IMG/VR virus record: IMGVR_UViG_3300015242_000026
Span: 1 to 60,347 of that record
DNA from: a virus
DNA: 60,347 nucleotides
Strand: one strand, 5' to 3'
Position 1 is the stretch's first letter, and each line of letters opens with the position of its first letter. A program made the position numbers and the translations under genes. This document shows positions 16,686 to 25,255 of this stretch, one piece after another. Under the pieces are notes generated by a model. The model made no database searches. It saw nothing but the letters and a program-made list of their open reading frames with translations, and was not told the DNA's origin.

Positions 16686-17060
16686 ATCGCGACCCTGACG
16701 CTCACCAAGACGTTCGTTAACCTGCTCGCTACCGGCGTGTCCGTGTCCGGGCAGACGGGCCGGGACCGGGCCGAGGCATACTCGGTGCCGGGCGAGACCC
16801 GCACCTACGCCGGTGGGCGGCGCCGTTCGATTACGCAGGCCGGCGAGCTCGGCTCGTACGCGTTCACGATGCTGCTTGTCCCGCGGGCGACCGTGGAGAC
16901 GCTACGAACCTGGCAGGGCCAGACGGTGCAGGTCCGCGACAACAAGGGCCGCCGGTTCTTCGGCGTCTTCTACGGTGTCACCGCCGCCGAGATTATTTCG
17001 CGGGCGACATGGAACGTGGCGATCACCTTGTCCGTGGTCACCAACGCCGAGGGCGTCTGA
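16686..17060 (+). CDS. Minor tail protein; possible AUC start
   Basis: Beta-rich tail protein (TYAGGRRRSITQAGELGSYA, GRRFFGVFYGVTAAEIISR). The frame stays open to 16680 and the residues before GTG 16737 (TLTLTKTFVNLLATG) look like the natural first strand, yet no ATG, GTG or TTG precedes them. ATC 16686 has GGTGAG 5 bases upstream, so a rare AUC start is possible; otherwise a one-base insertion disrupts a normal GTG start at 16676, or the protein starts at GTG 16737. Follows the tape measure gene; precedes the next minor tail gene by 2 bases. Confidence 0.65.
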   Translation: MATLTLTKTFVNLLATGVSVSGQTGRDRAEAYSVPGETRTYAGGRRRSITQAGELGSYAFTMLLVPRATVETLRTWQGQTVQVRDNKGRRFFGVFYGVTAAEIISRATWNVAITLSVVTNAEGV

Positions 17061-17062
17061 CC

Positions 17063-18181
17063 GTGCAGCCGATCGCCCGGTCCGGCCTGACCGCAGCCCA
17101 GGTCACCGCCCTCATTCAGACCGCTTCGGCGGTGGAGGTCGATTCTGGCCTTGAGCTGCTCGATATGGGACTGAACGTGGTCGCGGACATCAGCGCCGAC
17201 CTGCGCGGTGGGTCGGTGTCCCGGGCGTCGTACGCGACTCTGCACGGCACCGCCAGCCTCGCCGTCTCCCGGGAGCTCGACTGGGCCAACGCGCTGGTAC
17301 GCCCGTACATGACGATGACGGACGGGATCAACACCGCCCGGTTCAACCTCGGCGCCTATCTCACCAGCAGCCCCCGCACCGAAACAGGCGAGTCGCCAGT
17401 CACGTGGGCCGTTGACGGCTACGACATCCTGCACGTCCTGAACACCCCGATCGGGGACGCATACACCGTCGCCGCGGGAGTCGGCTATCTGGCCGCCGCC
17501 GAGCGGGTGCTGCTGGACCAGGGCATCGTGCGCTACAACATCGACCAGACTTCAGCCGCTGCCGTGCTCGGTTCCCCGCGGGTCTGGGTGCTGGACACCC
17601 AGACCACCTGGCTCAATGTCGTCAACGCCCTCCTCGCCGCTATCGGCTATCAGGGCGTGTGGTCGGACTGGGACGGCCGCCTGCAGCTCGGCCCGTACCA
17701 GTCGCCGACCGATCGGGGACCGGAGTGGGTGTACGACACGGGCCCGGACACGTCGATGCTGGCGCCGAAGCAGGTCACCGTCCGGGACTATTTCAACGCC
17801 CCGAACCGGTGGGTTTTCTACTGGAGCAAAGACCCATCCCTGGGTGCGCCCACGGAAGGTAACGGCGTCTACACCTACGTCAATTACACGTACGGGGTGA
17901 CGTCGGTCAACGCCCGCGGTCGGGTCATCACGGCGCCGCCGGTGCAGGTGGACGCCGCCGATCAGGCGTCGCTGGTGACGCAGGCGCAAAGCGCGATCGA
18001 CGCCGATTTGCGGTTGAAGACCACATTCGAGGTGTCCGTTTTTCCCAACCCGCTGCACTGGCACTTTGATCGGCTGACCGTCGCCGGCTCCCAACTCGGC
18101 ACGATCATGGACGTGCTGGTCAGCAAATGGACGTTGCCGCTGGACGGCAGCGACGGCCCGCAGGAATGGCAGCTCCTGTGA
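17063..18181 (+). CDS. Minor tail protein (tail tip, Dit/Tal-like)
   Basis: 372 aa from GTG 17063. Beta-rich with a LADLRGGSVSRASYATLHG-type N-terminal stretch (DISADLRGGSVSRA), VTWAVDGYDILHVLNTPIG near 115-135, and a late NPLHWHFDRLTVAG segment. The arrangement of strands and the position two genes after the tape measure fit baseplate-hub proteins that open the tail tip. The next gene overlaps its stop. Confidence 0.7.
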   Translation: MQPIARSGLTAAQVTALIQTASAVEVDSGLELLDMGLNVVADISADLRGGSVSRASYATLHGTASLAVSRELDWANALVRPYMTMTDGINTARFNLGAYLTSSPRTETGESPVTWAVDGYDILHVLNTPIGDAYTVAAGVGYLAAAERVLLDQGIVRYNIDQTSAAAVLGSPRVWVLDTQTTWLNVVNALLAAIGYQGVWSDWDGRLQLGPYQSPTDRGPEWVYDTGPDTSMLAPKQVTVRDYFNAPNRWVFYWSKDPSLGAPTEGNGVYTYVNYTYGVTSVNARGRVITAPPVQVDAADQASLVTQAQSAIDADLRLKTTFEVSVFPNPLHWHFDRLTVAGSQLGTIMDVLVSKWTLPLDGSDGPQEWQLL

Positions 18182-18882
18182 CCACACTGGATCTGTCGCT
18201 GGTCCAGGCGATCGACGAGCGGGTCGCGGCCGGCGAGAAAACTCTGCTGGCTATGGGGACCGTCGCGGCGTGGGATCCGAACCTGCCGACCGACGTCATG
18301 GTCACGTTCGACTCGTCCGCCGTGGCGGTGCCCTGCAAGGTCTTCGATCTGTATGTGGCCGAGGGTGACCGGGTCGGCTTGGCCAAACTTGATCGCTGGT
18401 GGACCGTCGTGGGTACCTTCACCAGACGGTGGCGGCAGGTGCTCGGTGGGACCCGATGGTCGGGCGGCGGCAACCTCGTCACCGGGCTTACCACTACAGA
18501 GCTGGTCATCATGACCACGGCGTCGATATTCGTCCCTGGTGGGACGCAGGTGCAGGTCTCGGCGGGTGTCCGGCTACTGGAGACCAGCGCGGCCGGGTCG
18601 AACTACATTTTCCGGATCCGCGACGGCGCCACTGTCGGCGGCACCCAACGCGGCGAGTACACGTGGCGCTCACCAGACACCACGTCCGGGTGGAACCAGT
18701 ACTTCTGGGCCGGGTACGACACGGCCAGCACCCCGGTCGTGCAGACCTACTGCCTGACCGCGCAGCGGATCGGCGCGACCGGCTTCCTCACGATGATCGC
18801 CGGTGGGGTCACGCACAACGTCCATTTGATCGCCTACGCCGTAGCGCCTGCCGGCACTATCGAGAACAGGACAACCCCATGA
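18178..18882 (+). CDS. Minor tail protein with jelly-roll-like C-terminus
   Basis: 234 aa from GTG 18178 (GTGA overlap). Residues 1-85 contain an OB-like segment (AVPCKVFDLYVAEGDRVGLAKL, DRWWTVVGTF); the rest is a repeated strand pattern (NYIFRIRDGATVGGTQRGEY, TGFLTMIAGGVTHNVHLIAYA) typical of fibre-head domains. It is probably part of the tail tip and may contact the receptor. No catalytic motif. Confidence 0.65.
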   Translation: MTTLDLSLVQAIDERVAAGEKTLLAMGTVAAWDPNLPTDVMVTFDSSAVAVPCKVFDLYVAEGDRVGLAKLDRWWTVVGTFTRRWRQVLGGTRWSGGGNLVTGLTTTELVIMTTASIFVPGGTQVQVSAGVRLLETSAAGSNYIFRIRDGATVGGTQRGEYTWRSPDTTSGWNQYFWAGYDTASTPVVQTYCLTAQRIGATGFLTMIAGGVTHNVHLIAYAVAPAGTIENRTTP

Positions 18883-18925
18883 TGCTGGCCGGCGGTTCCC
18901 GCACCGAGACCGGGTCATAGCCGTC

Positions 18926-21028
18926 GTGGCTACCGTCACCACCACCACCAACACCAACCCGTTCCAATACCCAGGTACCACGCTGCTCGTCAAACTGGCC
19001 GGCCGGAGCAAATGGCTGATCCTGGTCAAGGGCAGCACCGCAGACAACTACCTGCTTTACGTGTCGACCGACACCGGCGCATCGTGGGCGCTGCTGTTGA
19101 CGGTCGTGCGCACCAACATCGTGGACCTCGGCGCGCTGCACTGGGACGCAGGGGATTGGGTCACGTGGGCGTACCGGACCAACGAGTCCTCGACGGACCG
19201 GCTGTATTTTCGCCGGCTCAGCGCCATCTCTGGCGTGCCCAGCTCGGGCGAATGCCTGGTAGCGCAGGCCGGTAACGGCGGCGTGGCAGGTGCCGCGTTC
19301 ACCGGCGTCGACGTGCGGACCGTGTTCGCCAGCGCCAGCCTCGCCTATGTCGTGGTGGCCGGCGGCACCCAGATCGGCGGCAGTCAGGGCGTCACCCTGT
19401 TCGGCGCCACCATCGATGGTCTGGGCAATCTGGTCCACAACGACGGGATCATCAAGGGGACCGGTCAGTGGCTCTTCACCGCCGCCGCCGGACGGTGCGG
19501 TGTGTCGCTGGACGTGTACCACAACGGCGACGGGGTCACTCCAGCGTGGGCAACCCCTGATTTGTGGGTCCTGTTCGGCCGCTCGCAGCTGAACCTGGTC
19601 CGGCTGGCATGGACGGGTTCCGGCTGGACCGGGTCGCCGGGGCAGACCGTCATCGCGTCAGCCACCGGGGCGCGTGACTACACGTCTGGCCGGTTTACCG
19701 GCCAAGTGTTCAACGCCGTCTACCCCGACCCGGTCAGCACCGACCGGGTGGTGCTGCTCGAACGTGACGCCGCGAACTCGACCACCACCGTCCGCCCGCA
19801 GTGCCCGGCGCACCCCACCGGCGTGATCCGCCAGGCGGCGATGGCGTACGTGCCGAACTACTCCACCGGCGACGTGCGGGTGTTCGCGGTAGGCACCAGC
19901 ACAGCGGTGATCTATTTCGTGGACTGGGTGCGAGCATCCAACACATGGACCACCTGGACGACAACCGGCATCGCGGCGGTGATCGGCACCAACGCCGACA
20001 ACTGGGGTGTCAAGCCGTCATCCAGCCAGGACGCCCGACACATGATCTACGCGGCGACCGGAACTTCGCCGTTCACGCTGTCTGTCACCACCCAGACCCT
20101 GTCGTACGCGCCCGACATCCCCACCTGGGTATCGCCCACCTCGGGGGCGGCGTGGGACGTTGCCGTCATCCTGCCGCTGGACTGGGCGTTCACCGACCAG
20201 GATCCCGGCGACACCCAGTCCGCGTTCGCCGTCAGCAAACAGATCGGCGCCGGCGCGCTGTCCTACTGGCGGGCGTCGGACTCGACGTGGCAGGCCGGCG
20301 AGGTCCAGAACACCTCCGGATCCACGCTGCTCAATGTGCCGGCAGCGACCATGGCCGCGTCCGACGCCGCGACCACGTTCAAGGTCAAAGTTTGGGACGC
20401 CGCATCCACAGCCTCCGCATATTCGGCCGGGCTGATCGTCATCCCCAGCACGCCGGTCAACCCGGCGATCACCGCCCCCACCGCCGCGCAGGTACTGGCC
20501 ACCGACCACGTGACGATGACCTGGACGGCGACGGAACAGACCCAGTTCCGGGTGCTGCTGTTCATCACTTCCGGTGCGCAGGTCTACGACTCCGGCTGGA
20601 TCACCGACGCCGCGTCCCGCTCCTACCTGGTGCCCTACGTGCTGGCCAACGGCACGAACTGGACGCTGCATCTGCAGACCACCAACAACGAGGGTCTGCC
20701 CAGTGTCGACCAGACCCGCCAGTTCACCGTCACGTACGTCCCGCCGATGACCCCGACAACAGTGGCCACGCCAGCGCCGGGGCAGGGCTGGATTTCGGTG
20801 GCCATCACCAACCCGACGCCGGGCGGCGGCGCACCCGCTGTCGCGTCGCAGTCCCTGTACCGGCGGATCGCCGGATCGGGTGACCTGGTCGGTGTGCGGA
20901 TCGGCGCCGGGCTCGCGTCGGGGGCGACGGTGCAGGACTTCTGGGCGGTGTCCGGGGTCGCCTACGAGTACCGGTCGGTCGTCGTCGGCGTCAACGGCAC
21001 AAGCACCTCGGGGACGTTCACGGCCTAA
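18926..21028 (+). CDS. Large minor tail / receptor-binding protein
   Basis: 700 aa from GTG 18926. Residues about 1-370 are repetitive beta structure resembling a sialidase-type propeller (YLLYVSTDTGASWALL is an Asp-box-like repeat, also DLWVLFGRSQLNLVRLAW). Residues about 390-700 are two to three fibronectin type III-like modules (TPVNPAITAPTAAQVLATD, TVATPAPGQGWISVAITNP). As the last tail gene before lysis genes, it is the best candidate for binding the host surface. Confidence 0.75.
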   Translation: MATVTTTTNTNPFQYPGTTLLVKLAGRSKWLILVKGSTADNYLLYVSTDTGASWALLLTVVRTNIVDLGALHWDAGDWVTWAYRTNESSTDRLYFRRLSAISGVPSSGECLVAQAGNGGVAGAAFTGVDVRTVFASASLAYVVVAGGTQIGGSQGVTLFGATIDGLGNLVHNDGIIKGTGQWLFTAAAGRCGVSLDVYHNGDGVTPAWATPDLWVLFGRSQLNLVRLAWTGSGWTGSPGQTVIASATGARDYTSGRFTGQVFNAVYPDPVSTDRVVLLERDAANSTTTVRPQCPAHPTGVIRQAAMAYVPNYSTGDVRVFAVGTSTAVIYFVDWVRASNTWTTWTTTGIAAVIGTNADNWGVKPSSSQDARHMIYAATGTSPFTLSVTTQTLSYAPDIPTWVSPTSGAAWDVAVILPLDWAFTDQDPGDTQSAFAVSKQIGAGALSYWRASDSTWQAGEVQNTSGSTLLNVPAATMAASDAATTFKVKVWDAASTASAYSAGLIVIPSTPVNPAITAPTAAQVLATDHVTMTWTATEQTQFRVLLFITSGAQVYDSGWITDAASRSYLVPYVLANGTNWTLHLQTTNNEGLPSVDQTRQFTVTYVPPMTPTTVATPAPGQGWISVAITNPTPGGGAPAVASQSLYRRIAGSGDLVGVRIGAGLASGATVQDFWAVSGVAYEYRSVVVGVNGTSTSGTFTA

Positions 21029-21136
21029 CCCGGCCCCCCAAGGCCAGCAACATGGCGCCCGCTGTCGGTAGTGCCCGGCCGCGGGGCGGCGCTCGTCGCC
21101 ACGCTAATCGCGCTCCACAATCAGAGAGGCCCACCA

Positions 21137-21835
21137 ATGCGCCGGCTCCTGTCCGCCACTGTGGTCCTCGCCAGCGTTCTGCTGGCCGCCGCCGTACCGC
21201 AGGCCATCCGGCCGGCGGCTGTACCGAACCCGCTGCGAATCTTGAGCCTCGGGGACAGTCTGACCGCCGGATACGGGAGCACGGACGGGCTCGGCTACCG
21301 CCGCGAGTTGGATCGGCTCCTCACCGCGGCGAGCATCCCGCACGTCATCACCACCACGGCGACGGTGGGCGCGACCACCGCTGATCTGCTGATGCATGTC
21401 GTCGCCGACGTGGCCGCCGCGCAGCCCGACGTGGTGTTGCTGTCGATCGGGACCAACGACGCGGTACAGAGCCCCGCGAGTATCGCGGCGTTCGAGTCAA
21501 ATTATGACCAGATTCTGACGGCGATCCTGGCGGCCCAGCCTGGCGTGGTCGTCGTCGCCAGCTGGGTGATGTATTCGGACGGCCCGGCCTGGTTCGCGGT
21601 CAACGAGAAACTGATCAACGACGCGATCTACCGCCGGGTGTACGGCGGCCACGTCGGCCGGGTCGTGGGGATCGCGGACCTCCAGCTGGTCAACTGCCGC
21701 TATGTCTGTACGGCCGATCACGTCCACCCCGGCAATGTCGGGTATGACGCGTTCGCGTGGGAGTGGTGGCGGGCGCTCGGGTTGTGGCTGGGCCAGCCGT
21801 GGGGCGTGCCGACTGGACCGTGGACCGGGCCGTGA
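21137..21835 (+). CDS. Secreted SGNH-family hydrolase (esterase)
   Basis: 232 aa. ATG 21137 follows AGAGAGG and opens a typical signal peptide (MRRLL, then a hydrophobic run ending near Ala19-Pro21). Catalytic blocks of the SGNH/GDSL family are present: LSLGDSLTAGYG (Ser41), IGTND (Asn107) and ADHVHPGN (Asp194, His197). It would remove acyl or acetyl esters from a lipid or cell-wall polymer, either to clear the envelope at lysis or as a tail-linked enzyme. The muramidase gene starts inside its stop. Confidence 0.88.
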   Translation: MRRLLSATVVLASVLLAAAVPQAIRPAAVPNPLRILSLGDSLTAGYGSTDGLGYRRELDRLLTAASIPHVITTTATVGATTADLLMHVVADVAAAQPDVVLLSIGTNDAVQSPASIAAFESNYDQILTAILAAQPGVVVVASWVMYSDGPAWFAVNEKLINDAIYRRVYGGHVGRVVGIADLQLVNCRYVCTADHVHPGNVGYDAFAWEWWRALGLWLGQPWGVPTGPWTGP

Positions 21836-22809
21836 CCCTGTACGGGTGGGACGCGTCCGACTACGACTGGCCGCGCGGTGCGATGGATCTCGGCGCCGCG
21901 AAACGCGACGGGATCGTCTTCTTTACCCACAAAGCGACCGAGGGCACCACCACCAAGCACAAGCATTTCGGTGAGGCGGTCACCCGGGCGCGGGACGCCG
22001 GGATCGAGTTCATCGGCGCCTACCACGTCGTCCGGTCACCGCGGAATGCCCGCGACGAGTTCAACTACTTCCTGGCCTATGTCGCCAGCCAGGCGGTCTG
22101 GCTGCTCACCTACCCGGGCTTTTTCGTCCAGGTCGACCTGGAGAAATGGCCCTACGATCCGGTCCCGGCCGCCGAAGCCGAAGATTTCGCGGACATCGCC
22201 ACCGCCGAACTCGGCCGCACCGCGATCATCTACGCGTCGCGCGGCCAGTACGGCAACGACCTGGCCGGTACGAGCCATCCGCTGTGGAACGCCGCCTACG
22301 GAACGAACCCGGTCGGGCCGTACCGGTCCACCTATCCGGGGGACCGGGCTACCGGCTGGACCGCCTACTCGGGAGTAGTCCCGGCGATCTGGCAGTACGG
22401 GTCCCGGCTGACCATCGGTACGCAGCCCGGCTGCGACGCGAACGCGTACCGCAGCTCGCTCGAAGACCTGCGCACCCTCATCCAAGGAGACACCGGAATG
22501 GTCGCTGTCGACCCGTTGCACTACGCCGCCCATCCCGCCTTCGCCTCCGTCGTGCGCGCCATTGTGGAGGGCGCCACCGAGGAAGGCTGGATCGACAAGA
22601 CGGGCGTCACCTGGGATGACGACGCCGCGGCAGTGAACCTGACCACGATCCTCACTGGGATCAGGGCGCTCGCCAACCAAGCCGCCGGGCCGGCTGTCCT
22701 GACCGAGGATGATCGGCAGGCCATCATCGCCGGGGTCGTCGCGTCTCTGCCGGCTCCAGCAACCGCAGCCGAGGTGGCCGCCGAAATCATTCGTCAACTG
22801 GCACCGTGA
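21832..22809 (+). CDS. Endolysin, GH25 muramidase
   Basis: 325 aa from GTG 21832. The GH25 barrel covers about residues 1-205: WDASDYDW (Asp7), THKATEG (33-38), AYHVVRSP, and QVDLEKW with the catalytic Asp102/Glu104, then WQYGSRL. It cuts peptidoglycan between MurNAc and GlcNAc. Residues about 220-325 form a separate helical domain (SVVRAIVEGATEEGWID, VAAEIIRQLAP), probably for wall binding or oligomerisation. No signal peptide, so a holin is needed; candidates follow downstream. Confidence 0.93.
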   Translation: MTLYGWDASDYDWPRGAMDLGAAKRDGIVFFTHKATEGTTTKHKHFGEAVTRARDAGIEFIGAYHVVRSPRNARDEFNYFLAYVASQAVWLLTYPGFFVQVDLEKWPYDPVPAAEAEDFADIATAELGRTAIIYASRGQYGNDLAGTSHPLWNAAYGTNPVGPYRSTYPGDRATGWTAYSGVVPAIWQYGSRLTIGTQPGCDANAYRSSLEDLRTLIQGDTGMVAVDPLHYAAHPAFASVVRAIVEGATEEGWIDKTGVTWDDDAAAVNLTTILTGIRALANQAAGPAVLTEDDRQAIIAGVVASLPAPATAAEVAAEIIRQLAP

Positions 22810-22810
22810 G

Positions 22811-22828
22811 GTATCGGCGGGCCGATAC
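22811..22828. promoter_or_regulatory. Inverted repeat after endolysin gene
   Basis: Perfect 8-bp arms GTATCGGC / GCCGATAC with a 2-base centre, starting 2 bases after the endolysin stop. There is no T-run, so it is a weak terminator at best. Alternatives are an mRNA 3'-end stabiliser or a protein-binding palindrome. Confidence 0.55.
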
Positions 22829-22909
22829 AGGAAACGGTACGACTCGCGGTCCAGACCCCCGCCGCGGGCCATACAAACCCCGAGTTGGTGGGGAAGGGCG
22901 GGCTCGTGC

Positions 22910-23179
22910 GTGAAGACGACGGGAATCCTCACGGTAATCAGAGACCTCGGACTAATCGTCGTCGGTCTCGGCGGAATAGTTTTCCAACAGATCAGCGGCC
23001 GAGTGAATATAGAATTGCTGATGGTGTACACCACGATACTCGGGGTGCCCGGGGCGATCGGTCTGCTGCAGCTGTCCCGTGGCAGGTCAGAAACCCCGCA
23101 TACAGCAGGGTCATCGTCGCAGTCTCCGCCGCAGCCCTTGTCTCCGCCGGAATCTTCACCGCCGTCGCCGCCGCGTTGA
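22910..23179 (+). CDS. Holin candidate 1 (two-span membrane protein)
   Basis: 89 aa from GTG 22910. Two hydrophobic segments (LTVIRDLGLIVVGLGGIVF about 8-26; LLMVYTTILGVPGAIGLL about 37-54) are joined by a short polar loop, followed by a Ser/Pro-rich tail. That is the layout of class II holins and of many actinophage lysis-cassette proteins. First membrane gene after the endolysin. Another frame over its 3' end (to 23190) also encodes a hydrophobic stretch but has no good start. Confidence 0.7.
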   Translation: MKTTGILTVIRDLGLIVVGLGGIVFQQISGRVNIELLMVYTTILGVPGAIGLLQLSRGRSETPHTAGSSSQSPPQPLSPPESSPPSPPR

Positions 23180-23191
23180 AGGGCATGTGAA

Positions 23192-23443
23192 ATGTGGCAG
23201 ACAGGCTCACGTCCCACTTGGTATTTCCTGGTAGTCATCTATCTGAGCATGTTCGCGCTCGTTGTCGGCACCATGCTTTACACCAACTATGTGGCCGAAG
23301 AGAACAATCGCAAATGGTGCCACCTACTCGTCACGCTGGATGAGTCATACAGTTCGACGCCGCCAGTCTCCGCGCTCGGCCGGAAAATCGCCGCCGACAT
23401 CCACGGCCTGCGGGCCGACCTGAAATGCGGCTCCAGCCGGTGA
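23192..23443 (+). CDS. Single-span lysis-cassette membrane protein
   Basis: 83 aa from ATG 23192. One span near residues 9-31 (WYFLVVIYLSMFALVVGTML), then an external or cytoplasmic part with two Cys and mixed charge (AEENNRKWCHLLVTLDESY). Proteins of this shape regularly follow actinophage holins and may be a partner or antiholin; that is family knowledge without proof here. The next gene starts before this one ends. Confidence 0.65.
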   Translation: MWQTGSRPTWYFLVVIYLSMFALVVGTMLYTNYVAEENNRKWCHLLVTLDESYSSTPPVSALGRKIAADIHGLRADLKCGSSR

Positions 23444-23907
23444 CCAAACCGGTCAAGGTCTTCTCGATCGTCGGGCTGACCCTCGCGTGGCTGGGTTGGG
23501 AGTTGTGGGCCAACTTCGACACCGACCCGAACACGTGGCCGCTGACCTGGGTGATCGTCCGCTACGTCCCGGCCTGGGTCACCCTGCCGGCCGTGGCGGT
23601 CCTCGCCGCATGGCTGCCGTGGCATTTCTGGTCCAACTATCAGCGCAAGCGCCGCCGGCCGTACCCCTACGGTTCGCGCGCTCTCTCGTCTACCCCGGAG
23701 GTAGCCGTGTTCGCCAAGTACAGAAAGTTCTGGATCGCCGCTGCCGGTGTCGCGGCGGTGGTCGTCAAGGCCCTCGCCGATGGGCAGGTCGATCCGGCTG
23801 AGTGGGGAGAGATCGCAATCGCCGTGGCCACCGCGCTCGGTGTGGTCGCGGTACCGAACCAGCCCGCGGACCCGGCCCCGCCGAAGCTGGCGAGCCGGTA
23901 CCGGTGA
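23425..23907 (+). CDS. Holin candidate 2 (multi-span membrane protein), with internal start
   Basis: 160 aa from ATG 23425 (18-base overlap with the upstream gene). Spans: about 10-27, 45-67 and, in the second half, 97-112 plus a weaker hydrophobic ALG segment. A basic patch (KRRRPYPYGSR) separates the halves. A perfect GGAGG at 23697-23701, 5 bases before GTG 23707, allows the second half to be made alone (see next entry). Two products from one gene would resemble holin/antiholin dual-start systems. Confidence 0.6.
   Translation: MRLQPVTKPVKVFSIVGLTLAWLGWELWANFDTDPNTWPLTWVIVRYVPAWVTLPAVAVLAAWLPWHFWSNYQRKRRRPYPYGSRALSSTPEVAVFAKYRKFWIAAAGVAAVVVKALADGQVDPAEWGEIAIAVATALGVVAVPNQPADPAPPKLASRYR
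23707..23907 (+). CDS. Holin candidate 3, nested 66-aa product
   Basis: Same frame as the preceding entry, started at GTG 23707 behind GGAGG (spacing 5). The product (MFAKYRKFWIAAAGVAAVV, EWGEIAIAVATALGVVAVPNQ) is a complete small membrane protein of a type widespread in actinophages, where it is usually a free-standing gene beside the lysin. The ALGV-x-PN ending is a good marker. This start is at least as likely as 23425 to be the main one. Confidence 0.65.
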   Translation: MFAKYRKFWIAAAGVAAVVVKALADGQVDPAEWGEIAIAVATALGVVAVPNQPADPAPPKLASRYR

Positions 23908-24776
23908 CCCGCACCATCTACCGGGAGAAGATCCCGGCGACCGACCCTCGGTTGAAAAGGCATGTCCTGCACGACTCCGAGTCGCGCCGGTACGCGTTCA
24001 ACACGGCCGGGCTGTCCATCGTCAGCGTGGAGCACCACCGGTGGCTGCCGATCCTCGACCAAGGCGACGTCGGATCATGCACAGCAGACGCCGGGTTCGG
24101 TGTCCTCGGGACCGACCCGTACGCGACCAGCGGCGCAAGCCAACCGATCATGGCCACGTTCGGCGCGTTCACCCAGGCCGGCGCGTACCAGCTGTACAGC
24201 GCGGAGGAACAGTACGACGGGGGCGGCCCGTGGCCGCCCAACGACAATGGCTCTTCGGGGCTGACCCTCGCCAAAGTGCTCCGCGACGTCGGCGCGATCG
24301 CCGGCTGGACTCAGACCTTCACGCTCGATGACGCCCTGAAGGCGCTGGGCCAGTACCCGCTCGCCATCGGTACGGTCTGGTTCAACTCGATGTTCGACCC
24401 GGACCCGCAGGGCATCATCACGGTCTCCCGGTCCAGTGGCCTCGCGGGTGGCCATGAGTACGAAGCGGTCGGCTACGACCAGCCACGAGGGTTGGTGCAC
24501 CTGGCGAACTCGTGGGGCACCAGCTGGGGCGAGAGCGGCTACTTCTGGATGGCCGCTGAAGACCTCGGTCTGCTCCTCGAAGACCAGGGCGACGTCACAG
24601 TCTTCACACCACTGACCAATCCCGCCCCGGTACCCACGCCTGTACTCGTGGACGCCAACGCCGACGATGTGGCCCTGGCCCGGGTGCTCGACCCGTGGGC
24701 CGAGGCCCCGCACGTTGGCCAGAACCACCGGGCAGCGATGGCGTACCTGCAGTGGCGAGCAACCAAGGCCCTGTGA
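23904..24776 (+). CDS. Papain-like cysteine protease (C1 family)
   Basis: 290 aa from GTG 23904. The full papain-type active site is present in order: oxyanion Gln53 and catalytic Cys59 in LDQGDVGSCTADAG, His184 in GGHEYEAVGYD, and Asn202 in LANSWGTSWGESGYFW. There is no prodomain and no signal peptide. The C-terminal 50 residues are a separate acidic/Pro segment. It lies among holin genes, so it may help lysis or take part in head/tail processing; the natural substrate is unknown. Confidence 0.88.
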   Translation: MTRTIYREKIPATDPRLKRHVLHDSESRRYAFNTAGLSIVSVEHHRWLPILDQGDVGSCTADAGFGVLGTDPYATSGASQPIMATFGAFTQAGAYQLYSAEEQYDGGGPWPPNDNGSSGLTLAKVLRDVGAIAGWTQTFTLDDALKALGQYPLAIGTVWFNSMFDPDPQGIITVSRSSGLAGGHEYEAVGYDQPRGLVHLANSWGTSWGESGYFWMAAEDLGLLLEDQGDVTVFTPLTNPAPVPTPVLVDANADDVALARVLDPWAEAPHVGQNHRAAMAYLQWRATKAL

Positions 24777-25111
24777 CCGGGCTCGCCGGGTACCGTCAGC
24801 GCCGACGCAGGCTGCGGACATTGGTCGACGCCGACGAGGCCCACCTCGGGCTGCACCGCGGCATCGGTGGGGTACACCGCCGGCCCGGCCGCCGGCGCCG
24901 GCGTAACTCGTGGACCGCAGCGATCGGACCGGCCATCGTCGCTGCGGCCGCGGCCACCGCGATCTGGCTCCTACTCGGCCCGGCCGCCATCCCAGCACAC
25001 CAACTGCACCTACCCCAGCTGCCCGGACTACCTGGCCTGGCGACACCCGCCACACCGGCCGGTCCGACCCCGCCGGCGGCGTGTACACCGCCCCTCCCAC
25101 CAGCCAGGTAG
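24773..25111 (+). CDS. Single-span basic membrane protein with Pro-rich tail
   Basis: 112 aa from GTG 24773. Residues 1-45 are strongly basic (YRQRRRRLRTL, RRPGRRRRRN), then one span (about 50-68, AIGPAIVAAAAATAIWLLL) and a Pro-rich outer part (LPQLPGLPGLATPATPAGP). Last plus-strand gene before a strong terminator. The shape suits a wall-spanning or lysis-timing protein, but no family is recognised. Confidence 0.6.
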   Translation: MTGLAGYRQRRRRLRTLVDADEAHLGLHRGIGGVHRRPGRRRRRNSWTAAIGPAIVAAAAATAIWLLLGPAAIPAHQLHLPQLPGLPGLATPATPAGPTPPAACTPPLPPAR

Positions 25112-25199
25112 ATCCTGTGGGCGTGCAGCTAGCAGCACTGGCAGCCGCATTGGCCCGCGTGTACCAGCGGGTACTCGAGTACCGGCCGGTACAACGAAT
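25112..25199 (+). other. Gap between late genes and terminator
   Basis: A plus-strand frame stays open here (to 25467), but it runs into the convergent minus-strand gene and its product has no recognisable pattern after the first 35 residues. I treat this as untranslated 3' sequence of the late transcript. Confidence 0.35.
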
Positions 25200-25238
25200 C
25201 GCCGTCGTCGTCCCCACAAGGGACGGCGGCGGCGCATT
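25200..25238. terminator. Strong hairpin terminator between convergent blocks
   Basis: 15-bp arms at 25200-25214 and 25220-25234 around the 5-base loop CACAA; all positions pair if two G-U pairs are allowed, and CATTTT follows. It lies exactly where the plus-strand late block meets the minus-strand transfer block, so it probably stops transcription from both sides. Confidence 0.85.
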
Positions 25239-25255
25239 TTGCTGTGCTCCCGGCA

